From: Paenibacillus radicis (ex Gao et al. 2016)
GTDB taxonomy: Bacteria; Bacillota; Bacilli; Paenibacillales; Paenibacillaceae
DNA length: 64,000 nt
Assembly (NCBI RefSeq): GCF_014641555.1
Contig: NZ_BMHY01000005.1
Coordinates: forward strand, 250,011 to 314,010
Direction of reading: 5' to 3'
Below are positions 51,171 to 59,663 of the stretch, one piece after another. Made by a program: the position numbers and the translations under genes. A model generated the notes under the pieces. That model saw only the letters and a program-made list of their open reading frames with translations, ran no database searches and was not told where the DNA came from. The first letter of the stretch is position 1; the number at the start of each line of letters is the position of its first letter.

Positions 51171-51905
51171 TTAAGGAAAGGGGATGTCCGCTTTCAGTTC
51201 ACCTTCATTTGCCGTGAAGAATGCTTCCACCTTATCGTTGGCAGGCGGGAGCTTCATCCCTTTTTTCCAGACGAGCACCGGATCTTTCTTTGACCCGAAG
51301 TAGAGCGCCTCAATGTCTTTAACTTTGCTGTTACTTAATTGGTAGGCCTTGATTTCAGCTATGTCGAATATGTAATACATATTGTGGAGTCCTTTGTCTA
51401 CAAGCGGCTTCGCTTTAATAATAGGTCGGCGGGGTATGGAATAAAAATTCCCCTTATCATCGATATTGAAGCTGACCTGATTCAGATCATAGCCATCCTT
51501 CAATCGGACATGGTAAGCGATCCGGCCATCCGCCAGCTGGCTTACGTCCGCAATTTCGATTATGGATGAAGGCACATTCAGTACATTCCACTGTCTTAAA
51601 CCCATATTGCCGAAGAAAATAACAAGACATAACAGGACAGCAATAAGTCCTCCTTTCAAGGTCGCTTTTACAATAGAGCGATTCCAGAAAGCCGATATTT
51701 CTTTAATGGCATTGGCCTCGGTGCGGTTAAGTGCGGCCGTTTCTTGCGGAAGCCGGATCTCTTGCTGCATTTTCGTATATTCCGCTTTGCAGCTGTCGCA
51801 CTTCGCTAGATGCTCCTCTACCAGCTGTTTGCTGGACTCGCTGCACACTTGATCGATATAGAGCGGCAGCAGATCTTTTATAACCTCGCATGGCATATTG
51901 GGCAA
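51171..51905 (-). CDS. zinc-finger anti-sigma factor
   Basis: A TTG at 51905 lies directly after the sigma stop and eight bases from GGAGG, so it is preferred to the ATG at 51896. Length 244 residues. The zf-HC2 anti-sigma motif is seen as H32-x3-C36-x2-C39 with an earlier Cys in CEVIKDLLPLYIDQVC. One membrane helix (about 82-100) and an outside beta-rich domain follow (about 110-244). It should bind the sigma factor encoded upstream and hold it inactive. Signal unknown. The gene is convergent with the cyclase; only three bases separate their stops. Confidence 0.9.
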   Translation of the reverse strand: MPNMPCEVIKDLLPLYIDQVCSESSKQLVEEHLAKCDSCKAEYTKMQQEIRLPQETAALNRTEANAIKEISAFWNRSIVKATLKGGLIAVLLCLVIFFGNMGLRQWNVLNVPSSIIEIADVSQLADGRIAYHVRLKDGYDLNQVSFNIDDKGNFYSIPRRPIIKAKPLVDKGLHNMYYIFDIAEIKAYQLSNSKVKDIEALYFGSKKDPVLVWKKGMKLPPANDKVEAFFTANEGELKADIPFP

Positions 51906-52385
51906 TTAGAATTCCTCCTCCAGCAAGCTTTGAATTTTTTGTTTGGCCCGGTAGAACGTTACCCGCGACCAGCTTTCCGTTTTTTCGAATAATTGGCTAA
52001 TTTGCGCGAAGCTTAGCTCCCCGAATACCCGAAGCGTAAAAACTTCCTTATAAGGCTCCTGTAGCTGATGAAGCGCTTGATGAATGCGGAAAGAGTCGTC
52101 TTGATCCAGCAAAGCCTCTTCGAAACGTGGTTGCGTGACGGATTGCGACTGCAAGGGCTCATGTCTTTTTTGCTTTTCATAATGGGAAAAGTATGTATTT
52201 TTGGCGATTTGGCAGAGCCAGACGCTTATTTTTGAATTCCCCCTGAACGTATCGATGCTCTTCAACGCTTTGAAAAACGTTTCCTGCGTAATTTCCTCGG
52301 CTACCGCCTCATTTCGGCTTAGAGAAAGAACAAACAAGTAAACCTCTTGAAAATATTGCTGGTATATCCGCTCAAAATCGGCCAG
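51906..52385 (-). CDS. ECF sigma factor, probably starting at CTG
   Basis: The frame is open past the first ordinary start (TTG at 52337, which would remove part of region 2). In frame upstream, CTG at 52385 is preceded by AAGGAGGTGAGAAT with ideal spacing, and the added residues LADFERIYQQYFQEVY are a normal ECF N-terminus. Length is then 159 residues. Region 2 contains AEEITQETFFKALKSIDTF and VWLCQIAKNTYFSHYEKQ; region 4 YKEVFTLRVFGELSFAQISQ with SWSRVTFYRAKQK. The anti-sigma gene follows without a gap. Confidence 0.85.
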   Translation of the reverse strand: MADFERIYQQYFQEVYLFVLSLSRNEAVAEEITQETFFKALKSIDTFRGNSKISVWLCQIAKNTYFSHYEKQKRHEPLQSQSVTQPRFEEALLDQDDSFRIHQALHQLQEPYKEVFTLRVFGELSFAQISQLFEKTESWSRVTFYRAKQKIQSLLEEEF

Positions 52386-52445
52386 ATTCTCACCTCCTTG
52401 TTCTATAAGACTGTGATTTATGGATTTCGTTACATCCTGTCAAAA

Positions 52446-52468
52446 CAAAAAACCACCGGCTGGTGGCT
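52446..52468 (-). terminator. intrinsic terminator of the AHSA1 gene
   Basis: On the reverse strand CCACC-AGCC-GGTGG is followed by six T. Confidence 0.75.
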
Positions 52469-52484
52469 TTGTTGGTTGTTTAAC

Positions 52485-52988
52485 TTAAGCTTTAGCCAAA
52501 AATGCGTCCAATTGATCAAAGGTGCCGCCGAAGCCTTGCTGCATCGATTCATGCATGGATTTGAAAAATTGGAGCTGAGTCTCGGTGGCATTAATCGGGC
52601 CGCCACGCATCGTTAGCAGCGTTTTGCCGTCTTGCTCGGTGAAGATCAGCGTATTTTTGATTTCCATTGGAAAGTCAGCGTTAAACGGAGCAGGGATGGT
52701 GTTCGCCTCCTCATCGGAGAAGGAATTGACGAATACTAGCTTCTCTGGCTCGACAATTTCATGGAATACAAATTTGCCCCACATTACGTGTCCTTCAGGG
52801 GACTTCATGCTGTAATGAAAAATACCTTGCGGACGAAGCTCAAGCTTGGACACTTCTAATTCCATGCCAGTTGGTCCCCACCATTGCTTCAATTGATTCA
52901 CATCGGTCCAGGCTTGAAACACAATCTCGCGGGGAGCATTGAATGTGCGTGTAATTTCCAATTCGTAAGGTGCTTGATTCTCGGACAT
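52485..52988 (-). CDS. SRPBCC / AHSA1-type protein
   Basis: The protein has 167 residues with GGAGG before the ATG. It has the START-like fold of the Hsp90 ATPase activator homolog 1 family: LEITRTFNAPREIVFQAWTD, then QWWGPTGMELEVSKLELRPQG, FHEIVEPEKLVFVNSF, and a C-terminal helix STFDQLDAFLAKA-like segment (GGTFDQLDAFLAKA). These small proteins bind a hydrophobic ligand in a cavity. Function is unknown. An apparent remnant of a similar gene lies just upstream. Confidence 0.9.
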   Translation of the reverse strand: MSENQAPYELEITRTFNAPREIVFQAWTDVNQLKQWWGPTGMELEVSKLELRPQGIFHYSMKSPEGHVMWGKFVFHEIVEPEKLVFVNSFSDEEANTIPAPFNADFPMEIKNTLIFTEQDGKTLLTMRGGPINATETQLQFFKSMHESMQQGFGGTFDQLDAFLAKA

Positions 52989-53051
52989 GTTAGGGCCTCC
53001 TATGGCGTTTGGGTTATAGTTTGTAGGGTCTGAATCCTAAATACAGTGTGC

Positions 53052-53192
53052 TCACATTACAGCGGATTGTTCCTCTAGCCGGTCAAGCGTTTCTTTCACG
53101 CCTTAAATTGCGCCGTATTCCTTCACGACCCCGGCATGATGGTCATTGATTATTGATGCTGCCTCCTGTTTTGGACTTGATTATGTTTTCAT
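53052..53192 (-). pseudogene. probable remnant of an AHSA1-like gene
   Basis: One reverse frame reads NDHHAGVVKEYGAI, a stop, then GVKETLDRLEEQSAVM and a stop. The second part resembles the closing helix of AHSA1 family proteins. Two stops and no intact start or body make it a decayed fragment at most. It lies directly behind the AHSA1 gene. Confidence 0.3.
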
Positions 53193-53231
53193 TTATTTGC
53201 TGTTGTAATTCCTGCTCTGAATATACTCCCG

Positions 53232-53399
53232 AAGGAATATTCCTGTCAAGGAATATTTAAAGGTTCTATTTTAAGAAAATATTAATGGCTTTCAGAGGTT
53301 GACAAATATCTTCAAATATAATAACTTTAATTCAAGATATTTATTTGGTTTTATCTCCCATAGCTTATAGGATTGCATTGCATATCTTTAATTGAAGAT
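53232..53399 (+). promoter_or_regulatory. repeat-rich control region of the nitroreductase gene
   Basis: AAGGAATATT occurs twice, 16 bases apart (53232 and 53248). TTGACA (53299-53304) with TAACTT (53322-53327) is a candidate promoter. ATCTTCAA (53308-53315), TTCAAGAT (53331-53338) and ATCTT-TAATTG-AAGAT (53384-53399) are repeated half-sites that could bind a HxlR- or MarR-type regulator (inference). No regulator gene is adjacent. Confidence 0.55.
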
Positions 53400-53433
53400 T
53401 TAAGCATTGAATTACATCATGAGAAGGAGAGAG

Positions 53434-54066
53434 ATGAAGATGAGCGAGTTGACAACAGTAGTGAAAGAACGCAGATCCGCGATGAAGTTTAAACCGGAGG
53501 TTGAGATATCGGAGCAGGAGCTGAACGAAATGTTTGGACTGGTGAAATATGCGCCATCGGCTTTTAATTTGCAGCATGCCCGCTATGTAGTCGTGAGGGA
53601 CGAGGCCGTCAAGGCTCAATTGCATGAAGCGGCGGGGAAACAATATAAAGTGTTAACCGCGTCCGCTGTCATTATGGTACTAGGCAATCAGGATGCCTAT
53701 CAGGATGTCGGGCCGATCCATGAGGGGCTGCTGAATCTGGGCGTCATGAGCAAGCAAGAATATGATGCGACCGTTGAATCGGTTGTAGGTTTCTATGAAG
53801 AGCGTGGAGAGACGTTCAAACGGGATGAAGCGATCCGTAATGCGAGTCTGTCGGCTATGCAGTTCATGCTGATTGCTAAGGACAAAGGCTGGGATACATG
53901 CCCGATGATCGGATTTGATGCTAATGCGGTCAGCGGCCTGTTGAACATTCCGGAGAACCATGTACCGGTTATGATGATTACGATCGGCAAAGAAGATACG
54001 TCCAGCCAGCGTCCGCGCGGCTACCGCAAGCCTGTTGGCGAATTCGTCAGCTATGATACGTTTTGA
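53434..54066 (+). CDS. nitroreductase family protein
   Basis: The start at 53434 follows AAGGAG, giving 210 residues; an ATG at 53440 is also possible. FMN-dependent nitroreductase fold: VVKERRSAMKFKPEVEISEQ (FMN phosphate contact), YAPSAFNLQHARYVVV, LSAMQFMLIAKDKGWDTCPMIGF and the closing KPVGEFVSYDTF. Such dimers reduce nitroaromatics, quinones or flavins with NAD(P)H. Repeated half-sites before the gene suggest stress-linked induction. Confidence 0.93.
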   Translation: MKMSELTTVVKERRSAMKFKPEVEISEQELNEMFGLVKYAPSAFNLQHARYVVVRDEAVKAQLHEAAGKQYKVLTASAVIMVLGNQDAYQDVGPIHEGLLNLGVMSKQEYDATVESVVGFYEERGETFKRDEAIRNASLSAMQFMLIAKDKGWDTCPMIGFDANAVSGLLNIPENHVPVMMITIGKEDTSSQRPRGYRKPVGEFVSYDTF

Positions 54067-54081
54067 AAATAAATCGGCAGC

Positions 54082-54124
54082 AAAGAAGCAGCCTCCCGTT
54101 GATAAAACGGGAGGCTGCTTCTTT
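54082..54124. terminator. bidirectional terminator between convergent genes
   Basis: AAAGAAGCAGCCTCCCGTT pairs without mismatch to AACGGGAGGCTGCTTCTTT (19-bp stem, GATAA loop). Confidence 0.95.
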
Positions 54125-54155
54125 GGGTTTCGCAAAAGCTTATTGCAGGAGTCGG

Positions 54156-55229
54156 TTACTGCTTCCCTTCGATACGGGCTAATTCCTTGTGGACGATCGG
54201 CGCGACTTTCGTGCCAAGCAGCTCAATCGCGTGCAGCACTTCGCGATGCGGCATCGTGCCGACGTTCACATGGAGGAAGAAACGGGTCAGGCCAAGGTTT
54301 TTGCGAAGCAGAATGATCTTCTCGGCCACGTACTCAGGATCGCCGACATAGAGAGCGCCCCGCAGGCTTCGGGACCAGTCAAAGGTCTCCCGGTCGTATT
54401 GGCCGGTCCAGCCGCGCTCGCGTCCGATGACGTTCATCTGCGCTTGCATCGGAAGATAGAACGATTCAGCCGCCTGTTCGTTTGTATCCGCGACAAAGCC
54501 GTGGGAGTGGGTAGCAATTTGCAGCTTGCTCGGATCATGTCCGGCTTGCTCAGCTGCCTGCTTGTAGAGCGCAACCAGTGGCGCGAACTTCTCCGGCATC
54601 CCGCCGATGATAGCGAATGCTATTGGCAGTCCCAGCGCGCCCGCCCGGATAGCCGATTGCGGGTTGCCTCCGCTCGCAATCCACACCGGAAGCGGGCTCT
54701 GTTCGGAGCGCGGGTAGACGCCTAGGTTATCGATGGCCGGGCGATGACCGCCGCGCCAGCTGACCTTCTCGGATTCACGGATTGCCAGCAGCAGCTCCAG
54801 CTTTTCCTCGAACAAGGCATCGTAATCGTCCAAGCTGTAACCGAACAGCGGGAAGGATTCGATGAACGAGCCTCTGCCTGCCATAATCTCTGCTCGGCCA
54901 TTAGAGAGGCCGTCCAGCGTGGAGAAAGCTTGGTATACTCGCACCGGATCGTCCGACGACAGCACCGTTACGGCGCTGGACAGCCGGATTCGCTTGGTCG
55001 CGTGTGCGGCAGCCGCCAGTACAACTGCCGGAGTGCTGCCCGCATAATCGGGACGATGGTGCTCGCCGATGCCATATACATCCAATCCGACCTGATCGGC
55101 CAAAATAATTTCCTCCACGGCGTTCCGCAATCGTTCCGCGTGGCTCATCGTTTTCCCGGTCAACGGATCCGGTGTTGTCTCCAAAAACGTACTGATGCCA
55201 ATTTCCATAATGTTAGCTGATTCAGTCAT
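54156..55229 (-). CDS. LLM class flavin-dependent oxidoreductase
   Basis: The start at 55229 follows AAGGAGG and gives 357 residues; the open frame upstream to 55454 has no signal and low-complexity content. Luciferase-like TIM barrel: [74 protein letters not shown], and [12 protein letters not shown]. This branch uses F420 or reduced FMN and is common in Bacillota. The substrate is unknown. It converges with the nitroreductase and shares its terminator. Confidence 0.93.
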   Translation of the reverse strand: MTESANIMEIGISTFLETTPDPLTGKTMSHAERLRNAVEEIILADQVGLDVYGIGEHHRPDYAGSTPAVVLAAAAHATKRIRLSSAVTVLSSDDPVRVYQAFSTLDGLSNGRAEIMAGRGSFIESFPLFGYSLDDYDALFEEKLELLLAIRESEKVSWRGGHRPAIDNLGVYPRSEQSPLPVWIASGGNPQSAIRAGALGLPIAFAIIGGMPEKFAPLVALYKQAAEQAGHDPSKLQIATHSHGFVADTNEQAAESFYLPMQAQMNVIGRERGWTGQYDRETFDWSRSLRGALYVGDPEYVAEKIILLRKNLGLTRFFLHVNVGTMPHREVLHAIELLGTKVAPIVHKELARIEGKQ

Positions 55230-55385
55230 TGCTGTCCGCCTCCTTCTTATTGACTCTAGTGTACTAAAAAAATTATTGTTTCTCAACTTTAGTAAGCGAA
55301 ATAGTTTGAGCGGCATATTATGTAGTCGATTATAGTCAGCTGTAATGCTTGCTGAAGTATGATTTTTAGATTGCCTAAAAAACCG

Positions 55386-55417
55386 AAAAAAGACCCGTTG
55401 AACCGGGCCTTTTCTCG
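55386..55417 (-). terminator. intrinsic terminator downstream of the YjcZ-type micropeptide
   Basis: On the reverse strand GGCCCG-GTTCA-ACGGGTC is followed by six T. Confidence 0.8.
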
Positions 55418-55480
55418 AGTTTTCTATAGGAATAATCTGATAATCGGTGTGCATGGAGGCTTTAGCAATTCATTCAATAA

Positions 55481-55597
55481 TTAGTAGCCGAAGCCGCCGC
55501 CAAAAATACCGCAGCTGCAAGCGATGATGACCAACAGAATGAACAGTACAAGGATGGCAGCAGGGCTAGTGAAAGCACCGCCAACGAAACCGGACAT
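55481..55597 (-). CDS. YjcZ family sporulation micropeptide
   Basis: A 38-residue frame has GGGAGGTG eight bases before its ATG. The peptide starts MSGFVGGAFTSPAAILVLF, continues with a hydrophobic stretch containing a Cys pair, and ends GIFGGGFGY. A Gly-rich start, a single hydrophobic helix of the ILVLFILLVII type and a Gly/Tyr tail mark the YjcZ family, small spore or mother-cell membrane peptides in Bacillaceae and Paenibacillaceae. It has its own terminator. It supports a spore-forming host. Confidence 0.9.
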   Translation of the reverse strand: MSGFVGGAFTSPAAILVLFILLVIIACSCGIFGGGFGY

Positions 55598-55856
55598 GAA
55601 ATGCACCTCCCAACATGTTGAGTACACTGTAGGTTATGTTGCAGCGTACCAAACGGGTTGGGTGTTTACCGGGGAGGCTTTTGATTTGATGCAAATGCCT
55701 ATCCTGGCGAGTGTTTACCTAAACTTTACCTGATGCAGAGCCGCCCTTAACCTGCCGGGGGTAAAATGGAGGCAACGTCTGTTCTTTTTATAAGGATTAG
55801 GATGTGTTCCTATGCCATTTGTGATAGTATTTCATCTATAACAACAGAGGAAGTGA

Positions 55857-56219
55857 ATGGGCTTGATTCAAATTATCGTTCCGGCACCGGATGTTACCAT
55901 TACGAAACAGGAAAACCCCGTGCTGAGCAATATTTACGGCTTTACCGATTTTCACCTGATCCCTAGGGATAAGGGCGGGATCTTTATGTTTTACAACGAC
56001 AAGGACGAGCTGTTGTTCTGCGGGAAAGCGAGAAAGCTGCGTCCGCGAATCAAGAAGCATTTCGAGGATTCGGTGTCGGTCATGAAAGCAAAGCGGGACG
56101 AAGTAGCGAAAATCGAGGTTTGCGTCGTTGAAGATGCCGTCCACCGCGACATCTACGAGACGTTCATCATCAATCAGCGCCGGGCGAGGTACAATGTAGA
56201 GAAAGTATTCTACAAATAA
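55857..56219 (+). CDS. small GIY-YIG domain protein (nucleotide-excision-repair-endonuclease-like)
   Basis: The protein has 120 residues, beginning at ATG 55857 after GAGGAAGTG. It is a lone GIY-YIG-type domain: KGGIFMFYNDKDELLFCGKA corresponds to the UvrC GVYLMKDxxGxVIYVGKA core, followed by RKLRPRIKKHFED (catalytic Arg region) and an acidic VEDAVHRDIYETFIINQRR helix with the metal-binding Glu. The first Tyr of GIY is Phe, which may alter activity. UvrC's other domains are absent. A strong terminator follows. Confidence 0.85.
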   Translation: MGLIQIIVPAPDVTITKQENPVLSNIYGFTDFHLIPRDKGGIFMFYNDKDELLFCGKARKLRPRIKKHFEDSVSVMKAKRDEVAKIEVCVVEDAVHRDIYETFIINQRRARYNVEKVFYK

Positions 56220-56231
56220 GACGTCGGGCCG

Positions 56232-56282
56232 AAAAAAGGCAATAAGCGCCAGGTGTCATACCTGATTCTTATTGCCTTTTTT
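56232..56282 (+). terminator. intrinsic terminator after the GIY-YIG gene
   Basis: AAAAAAGGCAATAAG pairs with CTTATTGCCTTTTTT. A second inner hairpin (CAGGT and ACCTG) sits in the loop. Confidence 0.95.
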
Positions 56283-56286
56283 TGTA

Positions 56287-56886
56287 CAGTGTGGTGAGCA
56301 GCACGGGGCATGTAGCGAAGCCGGTTCGCTAAATAGCGAATCAGACTTCGCTGCTCAAGGTGCCAGCCGGTAGCGATGGAGCAACAGCGAACTTGATTTC
56401 GCTTTTGGTGAACCTAGGTTCACGAATAGCGAAAAAAGGTTCGTTAATCGTAGCGGACGATACTTGAGATGGCGGAACAGCGAATTTGTCTTCGTTAAAT
56501 AACGAAGTAGGTTCGTTAGCGGAAGCTTTTTGGCGGAGCAAGCGGAGACCCAACAGTGTGGTGGGCAGCACGGGGCATATAGCGAAACTGGTTCGCTAAA
56601 TAGCGAATCAGACTTCGCTGCTCAAGGTGCCAGCCGGTAGCGACGGAGCAACAGCGAACTTGATTTCGCTTTTGGTGAACCTAGGTTCACGAATAGCGAA
56701 AAAAGGTTCGTTAATCGTAGCGGACGATACTTGAGATGGCGGAACAGCGAATTTGTCTTCGTTAAATAGCGAATCAGGTTCGTTAGCGGAAGCTTTTTGG
56801 CGGGGCAAGCGGAGACCCAACAGTGTGGTGGGCAGCACGGGGCATGTAGCGAAGTTGGCTTCGCAAATTAGCGAAGCCGGTTCGTT
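56287..56886. repeat. 267-bp tandem duplication of palindromic TTCG/CGAA repeats (locus B)
   Basis: Units run 56287-56553 and 56554-56820, with a third, partial copy to about 56886. By eye the first two differ at about ten positions. Each unit holds several inverted repeats, including GTGAACCTAGGTTCAC (perfect, 16 bp), GGTTCGCTAAATAGCGAATC and TTCGTTAAATAACGAA. No plausible gene lies in this 740-base gap. Translated frames give repetitive FNEP-like peptides. Confidence 0.9.
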
Positions 56887-56962
56887 AAAGAGAGATCTGA
56901 GTGGAGAAGCAGCCCAATAGCAATGTACTTGTCTTTTACCCATACTTAGGAGGTATCTATCG

Positions 56963-57451
56963 ATGTTGGCTAACATTCAGCAAGTGGAGAATGGCTATAG
57001 CGCCAGGTTTGAGCGGAGTTTGAAACATTCGGCACAAGAAGTATGGGCGTGGTTGACGGAGAATGATAAGCTTGCCCAGTGGTTCGCGGAGCTTCGGATC
57101 GATGAGCTTCGTGCGGGAGGAACTGTCAAATTCAATATGGGAGACGGCAACTTCGAGGAGATGGAGATATTCGTCTGTGAGCCCCATTCAATTCTAGAAT
57201 ACGCATGGGCCGAGGATCGCGTAAGATTCGAGCTGCATCCGGAGCCAGAGGGCTGCCGGCTGGTTTTGGAGGAGACGATTCATAAAATCGCCGAAGAACA
57301 TACCGCTAAGGATTTGGCTGGTTGGCATGTTTGCCTGGACGTTATCGGGATTTTGATAAATGGCGGGAGCATTGAACCGCAGGCTAGACGTCAGGAGTGG
57401 GAGACGCTATATCCGCTTTATGTGGAAGCCGTCGCAAGTCTGCCACGGTAG
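56963..57451 (+). CDS. SRPBCC domain protein
   Basis: The protein has 162 residues with TTAGGAGGT upstream of the ATG, about 75 bases after the end of the repeat locus. Typical START-like pattern of the AHSA1 superfamily: ARFERSLKHSAQEVWAWLTE, LAQWFAELRIDELRAGGTVKF, YAWAEDRVRFELHPEPEGCR and a C-terminal helix with AGWHVCLDVIGILINGG. It probably binds a small hydrophobic ligand. It may share its transcript with the epimerase gene 98 bases downstream. Confidence 0.88.
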   Translation: MLANIQQVENGYSARFERSLKHSAQEVWAWLTENDKLAQWFAELRIDELRAGGTVKFNMGDGNFEEMEIFVCEPHSILEYAWAEDRVRFELHPEPEGCRLVLEETIHKIAEEHTAKDLAGWHVCLDVIGILINGGSIEPQARRQEWETLYPLYVEAVASLPR

Positions 57452-57549
57452 CATAAGGGGAGCTCGCCTATACAGATGGTTGGACTCGTGCTATCGTAGA
57501 ACTGCAGGTCGTTTATTAAAGTGTTCACAATACTAGCGGAGGTGGAAAG

Positions 57550-58566
57550 ATGAAAGCGCTTTTTATTGGAGGAACGGGAACGATTAGTTCAGCAATTACG
57601 AAACAACTGGTGGAGCAAGGATGCGAGCTTTATCTTATAAATAGGGGAACGAAGAGTGACAGAGTGCCTGAGGGCGCCCATGTCATTCAAGCGGATATTC
57701 AAGACGAAGAACATATTGCCAAGCTGCTGGAGGGCATGACGTTTGACGTTGTTGCGGATTTTATTGCTTTTCAGCCAGCTCAGTTGGAGCGGGATTTCCG
57801 CTTGTTCCAGGGCAAAACCAAGCAATTTATATTTATTAGTTCGGCATCGGCCTACCAGACGCCATTGTCTGATTACCGCATCACCGAAGGTACGCCGCTG
57901 TCGAATCCCTATTGGCAATATTCCCGTGACAAAATCGAATGCGAGGATTATTTGCTCAAGCAATACCGGGATAACGGCTTCCCGATTACGATTGTGCGGC
58001 CAAGCCATACTTATGACGAGCGTTCCATACCGCTGGGCGTTCATGGCAGCAAAGGCACTTGGCAGGTAGCCAAGCGGATGCTTGAGAATAAGCCGGTTAT
58101 CATTCACGGGGACGGCACCTCCTTGTGGACGATGACGCATAACCGCGATTTTGCAAAAGCTTTTATCGGCCTTATGGGCAACATCCATGCAATCGGAGAA
58201 TCTGTGCAGATCACATCCGATGAGTCGGTAACATGGAATCAGATTTATGAAATTATTGCCGATGCGCTTGGCGTCAAGTTGAACGCGGTTCATGTGGCCT
58301 CTTCATTCCTGGATGCTTGCAGCACAGAGGATTACCGCGGCGGGTTGCTTGGCGACAAAGCCAATACGGTCGTGTTCGACAACTCCAAGGTTAAAAGGCT
58401 TGTGCCGGAATTTGTTGCCACGACCCGGCTGGATCAGGGCTTGAGGGAGACGATCCACTACATACTGGCCCATCCCGAGCATCAAACGGAGGACCCGGAA
58501 TTTGATCAATGGTGTGATAAAGTGATTAATGCGCTGGATGCCGCAGCGAGAGCCATCCGTGAGTAA
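57550..58566 (+). CDS. NAD-dependent epimerase/dehydratase (extended SDR)
   Basis: The protein has 338 residues with GGAGGTGGAAAG before the ATG. The Rossmann motif is GGTGTIS (7-13). The catalytic residues appear as ISSASAYQ and the YSRDKIECED (YxxxK) motif near 124-128. IVRPSHTYDERSIP and GESVQITSDESVTWNQIYE are common in the plant-CSP41/isomerase-like extended SDR branch. It should use a nucleotide sugar or related substrate, which is not specified by neighbours. Confidence 0.9.
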   Translation: MKALFIGGTGTISSAITKQLVEQGCELYLINRGTKSDRVPEGAHVIQADIQDEEHIAKLLEGMTFDVVADFIAFQPAQLERDFRLFQGKTKQFIFISSASAYQTPLSDYRITEGTPLSNPYWQYSRDKIECEDYLLKQYRDNGFPITIVRPSHTYDERSIPLGVHGSKGTWQVAKRMLENKPVIIHGDGTSLWTMTHNRDFAKAFIGLMGNIHAIGESVQITSDESVTWNQIYEIIADALGVKLNAVHVASSFLDACSTEDYRGGLLGDKANTVVFDNSKVKRLVPEFVATTRLDQGLRETIHYILAHPEHQTEDPEFDQWCDKVINALDAAARAIRE

Positions 58567-58763
58567 CTTGTAATTAGATAGGGCATTCAGCGAACAAACA
58601 CTGCAAGAGTAGTGTGCTGGCTTATAGCATCTGTAAGGACAATTCGGTCGCAGCCGTCAAATGGCGAATATCTATCTTACAAGAATACGGAAGCGACCGC
58701 CTTATCAAAGGCGGTCGTCTTCGTATCATCCTATTCCATGAAAAATCGGGGGTATGTATCGCG

Positions 58764-59570
58764 ATGAACAAAGTAATCGATTATTATTCTTTTTTCGATG
58801 AGTGGGGAAGACTGGACCGCGAACCGCTGGAGTTTATTGTGAACATGCATTATATGATGAAATATATGCCGCCTGCCGGAAAAGTGCTCGATAACGGTGC
58901 CGGACCTGGTAAGTATGCGATGGAACTGGCGAAGCGGGGACATCAGGTCACGTTGACCGATCTGACACCGAAAATGGTGGACACCGCACGGGAAAAAGCG
59001 AAGGAGTTTGGCTTACTCCCGCTATTCGACGGATTTCTTGTACGCAATGCCGTATCCCTGGATGAATTGCCGGATGAAGGCTATGATGCAGCCCTCATGC
59101 TGGGTCCGCTGTATCATTTGCAACTGGAGCAAGATCGGGTGGCCGCGGTGAAAGAGCTGCACCGTGTAACCAAAAGCGGCGGCATCGTATTTGTCGCCGT
59201 TCAAACCCGGATGCGTATGGCGATCAATTCGCTGCAGTCGCCCCGCAACTGGAAGCCTAATGACAGTATGGCGTCCATCCGGCATTTTTACGATAACGGA
59301 TTATTCGATCATGCTGATCAAGGCCGATTTACCGGGGCGTTCTACTTCGGAGCCGAGGAGATCCAGCCGTTCATGGAAAGCCAGGGCTTCGAGACGATCG
59401 ATGTGATTAGCTCCTCCAGCATCGGCAACCTGCTGAACGAGGAGCAAAAGCAGTATTGGCTGGACAGCGGTGAATATGATAAATATATCGAATTTCTAAT
59501 TTCAGTAGCCAATGATCCATCCATCCGGGGTGTATCCTCGCATCTGCTGTACATCGGGAAAAGAGCCTAA
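58764..59570 (+). CDS. class I SAM-dependent methyltransferase
   Basis: The start at 58764 follows GGGGGT at about ten bases (268 residues). An earlier in-frame start at 58614 has no signal and passes through a hairpin (58693-58718). Rossmann fold motif I: KVLDNGAGPGKYAMELAKRG, then VTLTDLTPKMVDTAREKA, AALMLGPLYHLQLEQDR (motif IV) and GGIVFVAVQTRM. The target may be a small molecule. Family membership alone does not tell. Confidence 0.9.
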   Translation: MNKVIDYYSFFDEWGRLDREPLEFIVNMHYMMKYMPPAGKVLDNGAGPGKYAMELAKRGHQVTLTDLTPKMVDTAREKAKEFGLLPLFDGFLVRNAVSLDELPDEGYDAALMLGPLYHLQLEQDRVAAVKELHRVTKSGGIVFVAVQTRMRMAINSLQSPRNWKPNDSMASIRHFYDNGLFDHADQGRFTGAFYFGAEEIQPFMESQGFETIDVISSSSIGNLLNEEQKQYWLDSGEYDKYIEFLISVANDPSIRGVSSHLLYIGKRA

Positions 59571-59586
59571 CCAAGTCTCTTTATCA

Positions 59587-59613
59587 AATGACAAAAAATG
59601 AATATTGTTTTTA
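59587..59613. promoter_or_regulatory. candidate TetR operator before the TetR gene
   Basis: AATGACAAA, five variable bases, then AAT-N-TTGTT. The same pattern recurs at 60351 in front of the SDR gene, so both may bind the TetR protein between them. Confidence 0.55.
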
Positions 59614-59663
59614 TTTCGCATCGGTTATGCTATGCTTTTGGCAAGCAGAAAGGAAGATAAGCG

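Noticed and set aside
56341..56976. Reverse-strand frames of 76 and 122 codons with identical C-termini in locus B
   Set aside because: They repeat because the DNA is tandemly duplicated. No start signals and low-complexity content.
58614..58763. N-terminal extension of the methyltransferase
   Set aside because: The extension runs through an inverted repeat and lacks a binding site. Homology begins after the ATG at 58764.
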